64,000 nucleotides of DNA from Planctomycetota bacterium (GCA_029259915.1 JAJDED010000007.1:124001-188000); one strand, 5' to 3'. Shown: positions 52,316 to 61,046, counted from the first letter of the stretch. Numbers and translations: made by a program. The notes: generated from the letters alone by a model not told the origin.

Positions 52316-53011
52316 TCAGAACTTCACGCCGATTGCTTTGCAGAGAAACGTCATATAGGCCTTGCTCGATCGAAACTTGGCGATGGAATTCTTCACGATG
52401 GCCGGATCAAACAATTCATCGTGATCGAGTCGGCAGAGGCAGATATGATCTTTTCGTTTGAGATCGTCAACCAGCGGATGCTCGGCGTCGAACCCCTTGG
52501 GGGGACGTTTAAGGCTGTCGCCGGCCGGTTCGAACTGCTCGCGAAATGCCTTGCCTCGGTTGGCTTTCTTCCAACCGTCCGGGTCTTTATTGATCGCCTT
52601 GCGGATCTTGCCAAGCGATTGGGAATCGGGGTGCCAAACTCCCGCGCCAAGAAAAACTTCGTCGGGATCGATGTGGAAATAAAACCCAGGAGCATGCACG
52701 TCTTTGCCCGCTTCGTGACGAAATTGGATGCCCACATTAGTTTTGTAGGGACGCTTGTCCTTAGAAAATCGCACGTCTCGATAAATACGCATCAGCGATC
52801 CGCCCACCTTCTTGGGAACCGCACGGAAATGAGGGGAGATCTTACCGAGAGGCGCAGCCATCGCTTCAATAAACTCCAGCGACGGTTCCAACAACTGCTG
52901 TTCGTAGCGCGATTTATTCGCCGTGAACCAGGAACGATTGTTATGCTTCGACAGATCGTTCAGAAAGTGAAGCAACCCCAACGGGAATCCTGGAAATGTG
53001 GTCTTTGCCAT
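52316..53011 (-). CDS. DUF2461 domain protein
   Basis: This 231-residue protein matches TIGR02453/DUF2461: FPLGLLHFLNDLSKHNNRSWF, RIYRDVRFSKDKRPYKTNVG, GFYFHIDPDEVFLGAGVWHPD and a FRSSKAYMTFL end. The family is of unknown enzymology. It is probably cytoplasmic. The ATG at 53011 gives the usual start. The gap between it and the next divergent gene has a short palindrome at 53151. Confidence 0.88.
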   Translation of the reverse strand: MAKTTFPGFPLGLLHFLNDLSKHNNRSWFTANKSRYEQQLLEPSLEFIEAMAAPLGKISPHFRAVPKKVGGSLMRIYRDVRFSKDKRPYKTNVGIQFRHEAGKDVHAPGFYFHIDPDEVFLGAGVWHPDSQSLGKIRKAINKDPDGWKKANRGKAFREQFEPAGDSLKRPPKGFDAEHPLVDDLKRKDHICLCRLDHDELFDPAIVKNSIAKFRSSKAYMTFLCKAIGVKF

Positions 53012-53150
53012 GATTGAATCTCTCAAGCGTTCGGAAAAACATTATTTGATCCGTCACCTATATCACACCTTGTAGCGGCATTCAATTGCCTGCAGTACCT
53101 CGTCATGGACAAGCGAACTGCTAACTTTGTACTTGGGGCTGCATAAATAA

Positions 53151-53223
53151 TTGAACAGGAGGAAACAGTGGAAGCAGACAACAATGGATCTATATCTCTG
53201 TTCTCTCTGTTTCCTCCTGTTCC
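53151..53223. repeat. GAACAGGAGGAAACAG inverted repeat
   Basis: TTGAACAGGAGGAAACAGTG (53151) and CTCTGTTTCCTCCTGTTCCA (ending 53224) are near complements with ~30 bp between. The left arm matches the outer arm at 6411. It lies between two divergent genes, and the rest of 53012-53394 shows no other gene. Confidence 0.7.
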
Positions 53224-53394
53224 ATATTCCCTCGAACCGCGAAAAGCGAAGTGCAGAACTGCCAACACGGATGCCGATAACGCGGTTGATGCCAAGCTTT
53301 TCGATCGCATGCAAGTGCCCGAAAAGTTTGCCCCACCGCCAAACCCCGCCGTTCCAAGTCGCAAAATTGCGAAACTTTCACAAGGCTGCCAAGG

Positions 53395-54291
53395 ATGGAT
53401 GCCTGCCGCTATCGCTGGATATTGCTGTTATTGTTCAGCGCAACGTCGCTGGGCTGCGGCTTGAATACGGCTGTTCTGCAAAAAGGTGCCAACGGGCGGA
53501 TGGGCGTGTTGCTGAACTACTCTTGTGGGGCCCATCCTTGCGATCCGATCGATCCCGCCAAACCGACGATCGTTTTCACCCATGGCTGGAACCCCTTGCC
53601 GAAGCACATCCGCGCAACTTTTGGCGTAGCTAGTGCACGCGCCCTGAAGTGTCGTTGCGGCGATAGCTACAATCTTCTCAGTTGGGATTGGAATGGCGTG
53701 AAGGTTTCACCGTTCAAAAACGAACCGGTCCTCATCGGCAGATGCCAAGGGAAAATGATGGCGGCAGCGCTTCGTTGCCGAGGCATCGATCCCTGTCGCA
53801 CGCAAATCGTTGCGCACAGCCTGGGAACGGTTGCTGCTGCGCAGGCGGCCTGTTGCTTGAGCGATCTTGGCCCGATGCGTCAGCTTACTTTGCTCGATCC
53901 CCCAGAAAAAATGCACGACGAAATTTTCTGCCACCTGGGGGCCACTCGGCATGCCTGCGTCGTGGAAAATTATTGGGCACCGGGGATCAGCGGGCACGGC
54001 GGGCATGTCGATCGCCGGGGAGTGCGCAACTACACCGTCCAAGGCACGGCACCGGTACGCGGAATACTTGATCTGAGCGTCTCGAACCACGTGCATGTGA
54101 TGCGCTGGTACTACGAAACGATCCGCTGCCCCTCGATTCCCTGCGGATTCCAAAACTCTTGCCTGCGGTGCGCTTGCGGCCAAGACGGACCCTGCTGCCC
54201 CTGCAACGAGTGCCAAGAAACCGCATCGGGAGGAAATCACTCCGACTCGCTTGAATCGACGTTATTCGGGGAACTCACGCAAAGGCGCTAA
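53395..54291 (+). CDS. Cysteine-rich lipoprotein with alpha/beta-hydrolase fold
   Basis: This 298-residue protein has a lipoprotein signal (LLFSATSLGC, Cys21) and an alpha/beta-hydrolase core: VFTHGWNPLP (61-70), a Cys-containing strand region, and the nucleophile in AHSLG (140-144, S142). Later His residues lie in HGGHVDRRG and HVHVM. It has 22 cysteines, many paired (ACC, KCRC, CCPCNEC), which is unusual for a hydrolase. It may be an envelope lipase or esterase. Its C-terminal ELTQRR and stop lie inside a repeat. Confidence 0.72.
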   Translation: MDACRYRWILLLLFSATSLGCGLNTAVLQKGANGRMGVLLNYSCGAHPCDPIDPAKPTIVFTHGWNPLPKHIRATFGVASARALKCRCGDSYNLLSWDWNGVKVSPFKNEPVLIGRCQGKMMAAALRCRGIDPCRTQIVAHSLGTVAAAQAACCLSDLGPMRQLTLLDPPEKMHDEIFCHLGATRHACVVENYWAPGISGHGGHVDRRGVRNYTVQGTAPVRGILDLSVSNHVHVMRWYYETIRCPSIPCGFQNSCLRCACGQDGPCCPCNECQETASGGNHSDSLESTLFGELTQRR

Positions 54292-54348
54292 GGTGCAAAG
54301 CATTTCAGGCAAAGTTCTGTTCTTTGTGCCTTAGCGCCTTTGCGAGAG
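54272..54348. repeat. CGCAAAGGCGCTAAGG inverted repeat
   Basis: The arms CTCACGCAAAGGCGCTAAGG (54272) and CCTTAGCGCCTTTGCGAGAG (ending 54348) are near-perfect complements, with a CTTTG/CAAAG extension inside. The stop codon TAA of the preceding lipoprotein gene is part of the left arm. It resembles the word-type repeats elsewhere. Confidence 0.8.
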
Positions 54349-54513
54349 ACTCTTCTCTTAGAATCAACGAGAGAACCTTCCAAGGGAAGCTCTCCGATCT
54401 TACTGACTTGTCCATCGGCACGCACAAAATTATGATGTATTGAGAAATCAAGCGATCTTGGAGGTTTCTTTTTCAGTGTGATGTCATTTCTTGAGAGGCA
54501 GCGGAAGCAACCG

Positions 54514-55440
54514 ATGATCGAACTGAAAAACTTCGGAAAGCATTACGGCGATTTTATCGCGGTTGCGAATTTGAATCTCAAGATCGCCGCGGGCGAAATG
54601 TTTGGCTTCATCGGGCCCAACGGTGCAGGCAAAAGCACGACCATTCGTTTTCTGGCGACGTTGCTCAAAGCCACGCATGGCGAAGGCGTGGTAAACGGCC
54701 ACAGTGTCACCCGCGACCCCATCGGCGTTCGCCGTAGCGTCGGCTACATGCCCGACACTTTTGGCGTTTACGACGGCATGAAAGTCTGGGAGTTCCTCGA
54801 CTTTTTCGCCGTCGCTTACCAAGTGCCCCGTGTGCGGCGCAAGGAAGTGCTTTCCGACGTGCTGGAACTGCTCGATTTAACTCACAAGCGAGACGACTTC
54901 GTCAACGGGCTTTCCCGCGGAATGAAACAACGGCTCTGCCTGGCAAAAACCTTAGTGCACGATCCGCCCGTGCTTATTCTCGACGAGCCGGCCAGTGGTC
55001 TCGATCCGCGCGCACGGTTGGAAGTAAAAGCCTTGCTCAAAGAACTTCGCAACATGGGCAAAACGATTCTTATCTCCAGCCACATCCTTACGGAGCTCGC
55101 CGATTGCTGCACGAGTATCGGCATTATCGAGCGCGGGCAACTATTGCTGCACGGACCGATCGAAAAAGTCTATCGCAAGATCACACGCAACCGTCACGTG
55201 GAAGTCCGCTTCAGCAGCAATCCGGAAAAGGGTTTCAGCCTGATTCGCAGCGATCCGAACATCACGAATCTGGAAACCAATTCGCGCGGCTGCACCGTCG
55301 AAATGAAAGGCTCCGATGCCGACGTGCAGCGCCTCATGCGGCAACTGGTTGCCGCCGACTGCGGGCTAATTTCCTTCGCTGAAAAAGAGCCAACGCTGGA
55401 GGACGTCTTTATGATGGTCACCAAGGGGCTGGTGACTTGA
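54514..55440 (+). CDS. ABC transporter ATP-binding protein (ABC-2 exporter type), without adjacent permease
   Basis: This 308-residue ATPase has Walker A GPNGAGKS, a Q-loop near YMPDTFGVYDG, the signature LSRGMKQRL (Gly to Arg at the third place), Walker B LILDEPASGLDP, an H-loop SSHIL and a ~90-residue C-terminal extension, the pattern of CcmA/NatA-type ABC-2 ATPases. It would energise an ABC-2 permease. No permease follows; instead the gene is followed by a hairpin and the left copy of a 35-bp repeat. The ATG at 54514 is chosen over 54478/54481. Confidence 0.85.
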   Translation: MIELKNFGKHYGDFIAVANLNLKIAAGEMFGFIGPNGAGKSTTIRFLATLLKATHGEGVVNGHSVTRDPIGVRRSVGYMPDTFGVYDGMKVWEFLDFFAVAYQVPRVRRKEVLSDVLELLDLTHKRDDFVNGLSRGMKQRLCLAKTLVHDPPVLILDEPASGLDPRARLEVKALLKELRNMGKTILISSHILTELADCCTSIGIIERGQLLLHGPIEKVYRKITRNRHVEVRFSSNPEKGFSLIRSDPNITNLETNSRGCTVEMKGSDADVQRLMRQLVAADCGLISFAEKEPTLEDVFMMVTKGLVT

Positions 55441-55478
55441 AACAACCGCACGGGTGATTTGTGCAAGTAAAACTCTAA

Positions 55479-55500
55479 TAGCCGCGACTCTACGAGTCGC
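55479..55500. repeat. Hairpin, TAGCCGCGA family
   Basis: TAGCCGCGACTC-TAC-GAGTCGC forms a 7-bp perfect stem, 3' of the ABC ATPase gene. It recalls the element at 10624. A transcript-end function is possible but no U run follows. Confidence 0.5.
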
Positions 55501-55537
55501 AGAATATGTGGGTCGAACAGATGCGGTTACTGTCGAA

Positions 55538-55572
55538 CATTACCCCAACAGCAGCGGCGTGTCGGCGTCGCC
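55538..55572. repeat. 35-bp direct repeat, left copy (orphan of a gene 3' end)
   Basis: The 35 bp CATTACCCCAACAGCAGCGG plus CGTGTCGGCGTCGCC are identical to 60511-60545. In the right copy these bases encode the end (GDADTPLLLG and stop) of the gene at 60513. In the left copy the rest of that gene is absent. Confidence 0.93.
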
Positions 55573-55908
55573 GGGCCTGCGGATCGTACCCCGCTGCTAC
55601 AGAGTACCACCTACAATCGTGTAACTATGCACACTCAGAATGTCCTAAAAGCTAGAAGCTGGCCACGTTTTGAACTTTAAAATTACCCTCAAATGTTTCA
55701 CCAATGATTCCGGCGCGGATTCTAATTGTGTTTTTTGTGCGAAATGAATGTCACTGATGGGTCGAAATGGACAATCTCCAAATTGCACCCTGTCGATTCG
55801 ACATGTGCGCGCAAAGACTTCAAATTTTAGCACAAGTAGGCGTTGACTGAGCGATTGAGACTGCTGCTTGATTGAACTAGCCGGTAGATTGAACCGACGA
55901 GCAATAGG
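55573..55908. other. Left end of the island: no gene seen
   Basis: This stretch holds no frame I can support. It is A/T-richer than the surrounding genes by eye. It separates the left repeat from the minus-strand porin gene. Confidence 0.4.
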
Positions 55909-57141
55909 CTACAGCGCCATCACGGCCCGAACGCCTAGCGCCAGCGCCGTATCGACGTTCTCGCGCCCAGGTACGATAACTTGCAGGTCGGGTGTGATAT
56001 TCAGCCAGGGGGTCGCCTGCCAATTGTAAAAAAGCTCCACACCCTGCCCGTCGTCGATCGGTCCAAAGACGATCTCGAGCACTGGTCCGATTTCGTCGCT
56101 TGAGCCAGCGATAAACCAGCCTGCGCCGAACGTATCGGCGTTCCGACCGGGCATCGGATTGTGACCGCCAACACCGAAGCTCAGGAACCACGATAGTGGA
56201 TTAGTGACGTCGTCCCCGATTCCGGCTCGCCCGAACATCCCCCAGCCTCGTGATGAGTCGCACTGGTCGACATAGAGGTATTGATCGAAGTTCCAGTAGA
56301 GAGACCAAGAACCGTCCACCTGATTGATGGGCAAGTTTGGCAACACGAGCCTCGGGTCCTGACCCAACTCGGCAAAGTCGCGACTGTTCCAAGTGCCGGC
56401 AAACAGCTGGTGTCCGGGAAGACCGCCAAACTTGGTTGGCATTCTCAACTCGGCCGCCATCGCGACACCTTCTGCGAACAGTTCGCTAAAACCGTCGGTC
56501 TCTACAGTGTCGGTCGCGTTTAGCAGCGTGTAGGAGAAGACGGGCTCTCCGCCCTCACCGAGGATGGCGAAACCGCAACCTAGCGTAGCGTAAGGGATAG
56601 TCCGCAGCGCGATCGGGTTTGAAGTGAAGCCAATATTTGAGAACTGAGTCTTGCCGCGGCCGTGGGCGAACGCGTTCAGATCGCCGTCAAGCGTGTCGAG
56701 CTTGCCGAAGAAGACCGCGAAGCGTTCGGACAAAGCTTGGGTAAACAATACGTTGGTAAGGAAGAGTTCTTCGCTGTCGGCGATGGGTAGATCGGCAAGG
56801 ACCGCTGCCGGCAAGAAGGCACCGGTGTCAGCGTTGATGTTTTCACCGAAGCGGTGCTCTGCACGTACCTTTAGAAATAACCCTTCATTGAAGCCGAGTT
56901 TGCCAAGCTGAAAGTTGGTTACATAATCACCGTGACCGCCGTATGCGAATCGCCGATCAACACCCCCGGAAGCCACTCCCTGGTAGAAATTGGCGACATC
57001 CAGATCGAACGTGATGCCCCGTTCGGCGAGCCAACTCCGATTGCCGCGCCAGTCACCTGTGAGCGCGTTATTCCCCTGAGTAGCGGCGCAAACACCGACC
57101 GTGGCGATCAGGCTCAGAAGCGAGCGGTAGAGCCAATCCAT
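55909..57141 (-). CDS. OprB-type carbohydrate-selective porin
   Basis: This 410-residue protein has a signal peptide (WLYRSLLSLIATVGVCAA), then GDWRGNRSWLAERGITFDLDV, a typical OprB start, and alternating beta strands with FFGKLDTLDGDLNAFAHGRG, YSYTLLN-like and FRAGIGDDVTNPLSWFLSFGVGG segments ending in an aromatic/aliphatic strand. It should form an outer-membrane sugar channel. An alternative start is 57168. It diverges from the sulfatase gene. The 57142-57475 gap has no gene. Confidence 0.85.
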   Translation of the reverse strand: MDWLYRSLLSLIATVGVCAATQGNNALTGDWRGNRSWLAERGITFDLDVANFYQGVASGGVDRRFAYGGHGDYVTNFQLGKLGFNEGLFLKVRAEHRFGENINADTGAFLPAAVLADLPIADSEELFLTNVLFTQALSERFAVFFGKLDTLDGDLNAFAHGRGKTQFSNIGFTSNPIALRTIPYATLGCGFAILGEGGEPVFSYTLLNATDTVETDGFSELFAEGVAMAAELRMPTKFGGLPGHQLFAGTWNSRDFAELGQDPRLVLPNLPINQVDGSWSLYWNFDQYLYVDQCDSSRGWGMFGRAGIGDDVTNPLSWFLSFGVGGHNPMPGRNADTFGAGWFIAGSSDEIGPVLEIVFGPIDDGQGVELFYNWQATPWLNITPDLQVIVPGRENVDTALALGVRAVMAL

Positions 57142-57475
57142 TGAACGATGCTCAGGGCTGGGGTCCATGGGTTGCAAAACCCGTTACACTTTCTTGTTCG
57201 GGCAAACGGACACTCCTGCTTCAGGACGAGTAAATTAAATGGTACAACAGGCTGCCAGAGGTTCCTGCCAATCTATTTGGGGGATTTGTAGGGCTTGGGG
57301 GAAAATGTTATCCTATTGATGGTTGCGCGGCGAATGAATCCCGTCGCTAGCATTTCACTCGCTAAATTCGGGCTTCCGTTGGGCGCCCTGGGTTCATTAG
57401 TAGCGCAAGAGTCAATAATATCTCCCAGTAGCCGTTCTTTTCACCTCACTTACTGAATGTGGAGCAAGAAATCAC
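57142..57475. other. Divergent promoter region between porin and sulfatase genes
   Basis: This 334-bp gap separates two genes read in opposite directions, so two promoters should lie here. I see no clear promoter hexamers or palindromic element. No small gene is evident. Confidence 0.35.
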
Positions 57476-59044
57476 ATGCGTTGCGGAACACTCTTAACCC
57501 TATTGGGCCTCGCGGCAATCACAGGCGGACCTGCGGCAGCTGCCGACTCGCCTAACATCCTCGTTATCTGGGGCGATGACATCGGAACGTGGAACATCAG
57601 CCACAACAATCGCGGCATGATGGGCTACCAGACACCCAACATCGACCGTATCGCACGTGAGGGCCTTTCCTTCACAGACTACTACGGGCAACAAAGTTGT
57701 ACTGCAGGGCGGGCGGCTTTCCTCGGCGGTAATGTCCCGGTGCGGACTGGTATGACTAAGGTCGGTCTTCCCAGCGCCAAGGAAGGGTGGCAACTAACGG
57801 ATTGCACGATCGCTACGGTCATGAAGAGCCGTGGCTATGTTACGGGGCAATTCGGCAAGAATCACCAAGGTGATCGCGATGAGCACTTGCCCACGATGAA
57901 CGGCTTTGATGAGTTCCTGGGCAATCTCTATCACCTTAATGCCGAGGAGGAACCGGAGAACGAAGATTATCCCAGAGACATGGTGCTGGCCAATGGCAAG
58001 AAGTTCATTGACGTCTACGGCCCGCGCGGCGTGCTCAAATGCAAAGCGGACGGCAAAGGAGGACAGACGATCGAAGACACTGGCCCGCTGACGAAGAAAC
58101 GCATGGAGACTATCGACGAAGAAACAGTCGCTGCTGCTAAGGATTTCATCACCCGACAGAACGCGGCCGGCAAGCCGTTTTTCTGTTGGTGGAATGGCAC
58201 GCGAATGCACTTTCGCACTCACGTGAAAAAGGAGCACCGTGGCATCAGCGGTCCGAGCGGCGACGAATACCATGACGGCATGGTCGAGCACGATATGCAC
58301 GTGGGCGAGCTACTTCAGTTGCTCGACGAACTTGGCATCGCTGAGAATACGATCGTCGTTTATTCCACCGACAATGGTCCCCATTACAATTCTTGGCCTG
58401 ATGCCGGTACGACTCCGTTCCGCAGTGAGAAGAATTCTAACTGGGAAGGCGCTTATCGAGTTCCCGCCTTTGCGCGTTGGCCGGGACATTTCCCGGCCGG
58501 AAAAACGTTGAACGGAATCGTTGCCCACGAAGACTGGTTGCCAACTTTTTCCGCCGTGGCGGGGAATGACTCGATTAAGGATAAACTAGGTGAGGGAGTG
58601 GATCTTAATGGTCGCAGATATCGTAACTTTATCGACGGCTATAACCAACTCGACTACCTCGAGGGCAAAGCAAAAGAATCTCCTCGCAAGGAGTTTATTT
58701 ACGTGAACGATGACGGTCAGATCGTGGCGATGCGTTACGGCTCGTGGAAGGCCGTGTTTCTGGAAAATCGAGGTCAGGCTTTCGAAGTTTGGCGAGAACC
58801 GTTTACCGAATTACGCGTTCCGTTGTTGTTCAATTTGCGTCGCGATCCTTTCGAGCGCGCCCAGCACAACTCGAACACTTACAACGACTGGTTCATCGAT
58901 CGGGTATTCGTCCTGGCGCCGATGCAGCAGCTGGCGACGAAATTCTTGACGACCATGCAGGCGTACCCACCAAGCCAGACGCCGGGCTCCTTCAATCTGG
59001 AAAAAGTCCAGAAAATGCTCGAGTCTAGCATGGGTAGTAAGTAA
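57476..59044 (+). CDS. Secreted arylsulfatase (formylglycine type)
   Basis: This 522-residue protein has a signal peptide (LLGLAAITGGPAAAA) and the sulfatase pattern: metal-binding WGDDIG (D34, D35), PNIDRIA and the CTAGR motif with C75 to be changed to formylglycine, then GKNHQGD and YSTDNGPHYNSWPDAG. It hydrolyses sulfate esters; the substrate, likely a polysaccharide or arylsulfate, is unknown. It needs a maturation enzyme encoded elsewhere. It is followed after 37 bp by a HAD gene. The family is very abundant in planctomycetes. Confidence 0.93.
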   Translation: MRCGTLLTLLGLAAITGGPAAAADSPNILVIWGDDIGTWNISHNNRGMMGYQTPNIDRIAREGLSFTDYYGQQSCTAGRAAFLGGNVPVRTGMTKVGLPSAKEGWQLTDCTIATVMKSRGYVTGQFGKNHQGDRDEHLPTMNGFDEFLGNLYHLNAEEEPENEDYPRDMVLANGKKFIDVYGPRGVLKCKADGKGGQTIEDTGPLTKKRMETIDEETVAAAKDFITRQNAAGKPFFCWWNGTRMHFRTHVKKEHRGISGPSGDEYHDGMVEHDMHVGELLQLLDELGIAENTIVVYSTDNGPHYNSWPDAGTTPFRSEKNSNWEGAYRVPAFARWPGHFPAGKTLNGIVAHEDWLPTFSAVAGNDSIKDKLGEGVDLNGRRYRNFIDGYNQLDYLEGKAKESPRKEFIYVNDDGQIVAMRYGSWKAVFLENRGQAFEVWREPFTELRVPLLFNLRRDPFERAQHNSNTYNDWFIDRVFVLAPMQQLATKFLTTMQAYPPSQTPGSFNLEKVQKMLESSMGSK

Positions 59045-59081
59045 GCACATCTTTCTAGAGCATTTCAGGCGGGGCCTTACG

Positions 59082-60089
59082 ATGAATGTGAGTTTGCGAG
59101 GCGCCTATTGGATTTTTTTTGCTCTAGTCGTCGTTTACTTGAATGATGGGAAAGTGGTTCGGGCTGCCGACCCGCTGCCTTCGTGGAACAACACTTCGCC
59201 CAAGCAGTCTATCGTTGATTTCGTCGATAACGTGACCAAGGAAGGCTCTCCGGATTTTGTTCCGCCAGCTGAACGAATCGCGACTTTCGACAATGATGGT
59301 TGTCTATGGGCCGAGCAACCGATGTATTTCCAGGCGATCTTCGCCCTTGACCGCGTGAAGGTGTTGGCGCCAAAGCATCCCGAATGGAAAACACAAGAGC
59401 CGTTTGCTTCGGTACTCAAAGGTGACGTGAAATCGGCTCTGTCGGGTGGCGAGAAGGCGTTGCTCAAAATGATAACGGCAACCCACGCAAGGATGACGAC
59501 AGAGGAATTCCACGAGATTGTTACCGATTGGCTTGCCACCGCGAGGCATCCGAAGACAGGTCGACGCTACACCGAGATGGTCTACCAGCCTATGCTTGAA
59601 TTGCTCGCCTACCTGCGAGCCAATGGCTTTAAGACCTTTATCGTCTCTGGCGGCGGCATCGAGTTTATGCGTCCCTGGACTGAGCAAGTCTATGGAATTC
59701 CGCCCGAGCAAGTAGTTGGCAGCAGCATTAAGACTCACTTCGAAATTCGCGATGGCAAGCCGGTGCTCGTTCGACTGACGGAGCTGAATTTCATTGACGA
59801 CAAAGCTGGCAAGCCGGTAGGTATTAACCAGCATATCGGACGCCGACCGATCGCAGCGTTTGGCAACTCCGATGGCGATTTACAAATGCTCCAGTGGACC
59901 GCAGCTGGCGAAGGCCCACGATTCTGTCTGCTTGTCCATCATACCGATGCTCAACGCGAATGGGCCTACGACCGTAATTCGCACGTGGGGCATCTGGACA
60001 AAGCGCTTGTGGAAGCCCAAAGGCAAAGCTGGACCGTCGTGGACATGAAGAACGATTGGAAGCAAGTCTATCCATCGCGCAATGATTGA
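59082..60089 (+). CDS. Exported HAD-superfamily phosphatase
   Basis: This 335-residue protein has a signal peptide (IFFALVVVYLNDGKVVRA) and HAD motifs: motif I ATFDNDGCLW (D70, D72), motif II VSGGG, a lysine near RDGKPVL and motif IV FGNSDGD (261-266). It resembles phosphoserine-phosphatase-like HADs. Its secretion is unusual for the superfamily. It is probably co-transcribed with the sulfatase gene. The target phosphate ester is unknown. Confidence 0.85.
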   Translation: MNVSLRGAYWIFFALVVVYLNDGKVVRAADPLPSWNNTSPKQSIVDFVDNVTKEGSPDFVPPAERIATFDNDGCLWAEQPMYFQAIFALDRVKVLAPKHPEWKTQEPFASVLKGDVKSALSGGEKALLKMITATHARMTTEEFHEIVTDWLATARHPKTGRRYTEMVYQPMLELLAYLRANGFKTFIVSGGGIEFMRPWTEQVYGIPPEQVVGSSIKTHFEIRDGKPVLVRLTELNFIDDKAGKPVGINQHIGRRPIAAFGNSDGDLQMLQWTAAGEGPRFCLLVHHTDAQREWAYDRNSHVGHLDKALVEAQRQSWTVVDMKNDWKQVYPSRND

Positions 60090-60510
60090 CCTTATCTCAG
60101 AACGTAACGTCTGTTTCGTGCTCGTCCAAAAAAGCACCGTTTTTGGAGCGTCTGGGCCCGACATTTCTTGCATCGGCTGGCCCGCTTCGGTTTACCCCAC
60201 CGAACGCAGAATCAATCTGATCCGAAACGGCCAGTGAATTCGCACAAAACTCGGTGGTCAAAGTGATCCATCTCTGCAGCTTGAGCTGCATTGGCTATCT
60301 AGACTGACGCTCCATATAGCTTAGCTAAAATCGCTCATGAGGGCGTGTCCTTGTGACATTTGGGACCAAGTCCTGCGCGCTAGGGTCACATCGTCCTTGT
60401 CGAATCAGCATTTATCTAAAAGGTGCATAGGAGTGAAATTTCGAATTGGCTTAACGCACATTTTTTTCAAGAATCTAGGCGGTACTCTTCACCGTCGATT
60501 TAAGATACCG
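60090..60510. other. Right end of the island: no gene seen
   Basis: No credible gene lies between the HAD gene and the right repeat. A hairpin GCTC-N2-CCAAAAAA/TTTTTGGAGC occurs at 60120-60149 and may end the HAD transcript. The remainder is unremarkable. Confidence 0.45.
60120..60149 (+). terminator. Candidate terminator after the HAD gene
   Basis: GCTC and GAGC enclose CCAAAAAA-GCACCG-TTTTTGG, a moderate stem 31 bp past the stop codon. No long U run follows after the stem. Confidence 0.4.
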
Positions 60511-60545
60511 CATTACCCCAACAGCAGCGGCGTGTCGGCGTCGCC
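60511..60545. repeat. 35-bp direct repeat, right copy (intact gene 3' end)
   Basis: It is identical to 55538-55572. It contains the TAA stop (60513-60515) and last ten codons of the minus-strand gene. The flanks of the two copies differ at once on both sides. Confidence 0.93.
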
Positions 60546-61046
60546 TTCTCGGGCTTCCCATTGTTTGCGGAGTTCGCCCAGGCCGTAGACGCACAACTCG
60601 AACTGATTACTGAGTCGTTGGAGTACCGCGTCGGGGGCCGATTGTTGGTCGGCGGGTAATTGGCTGGCCAAGAGATAATTGCGCTTGCCTTGATCTTGGT
60701 AATCGATGAGGCTGTCTTTGCGCCCCTTGCGTTGCCTTTCGGCAATCTCCGGATACAAGCCGGTCCAGAAAAGTGTGAAATCGCCAATGTGCCGATGGAC
60801 CCTGCGGCGTGCGGCCCCCTGGCGTGCTTCCGCTTCGGCTAGCATGTCGGCCACTTGCGAAAGCCGCTCGCCTGTCGGTGTGCGTAAACCATAGATCGAA
60901 TCCGTATGCACAAAGTGCGCGAGCATCTCGGAGAGATAGTCGATCAGCGGCGGGTCGGCAACGCCTAACCGCGAGGTGAAGGTGTACTCCGTCAGTCCGG
61001 AGAAGAACCTAAGCAAAAGTTTTCCGCGAGAAGAATCTGCTGTCAT
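60513..61046 (-). CDS. Hypothetical planctomycete-type protein (host gene of the repeat)
   Basis: This 177-residue, mainly helical protein starts MTADSSRGKLLLRFFSGLTE and has DPPLIDYLSEMLAHFVHTDSIY, QVADMLAEAE and IGDFTLFWTGLYPE segments. I recall the layout from planctomycete genomes but no function. GGAGG lies six bases before the ATG at 61046. Its 3' end forms the right direct repeat. An apparent orphan copy of that end is at 55538. Confidence 0.72.
   Translation of the reverse strand: MTADSSRGKLLLRFFSGLTEYTFTSRLGVADPPLIDYLSEMLAHFVHTDSIYGLRTPTGERLSQVADMLAEAEARQGAARRRVHRHIGDFTLFWTGLYPEIAERQRKGRKDSLIDYQDQGKRNYLLASQLPADQQSAPDAVLQRLSNQFELCVYGLGELRKQWEAREGDADTPLLLG

Larger units (their letters stand above)
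55538..60545. mobile_element. Candidate integrated island of porin, sulfatase and HAD genes between 35-bp direct repeats
   Basis: Two perfect 35-bp direct repeats lie 4973 bp apart. The right repeat is the 3' end of a resident minus-strand gene, so the region between looks inserted at that gene's end while leaving it intact, as with integration into gene 3' ends. The interior carries an OprB-like porin, an arylsulfatase and a HAD-family phosphatase. No integrase or transposase is seen, and terminal inverted repeats were not found, so the mechanism is open. Confidence 0.6.
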
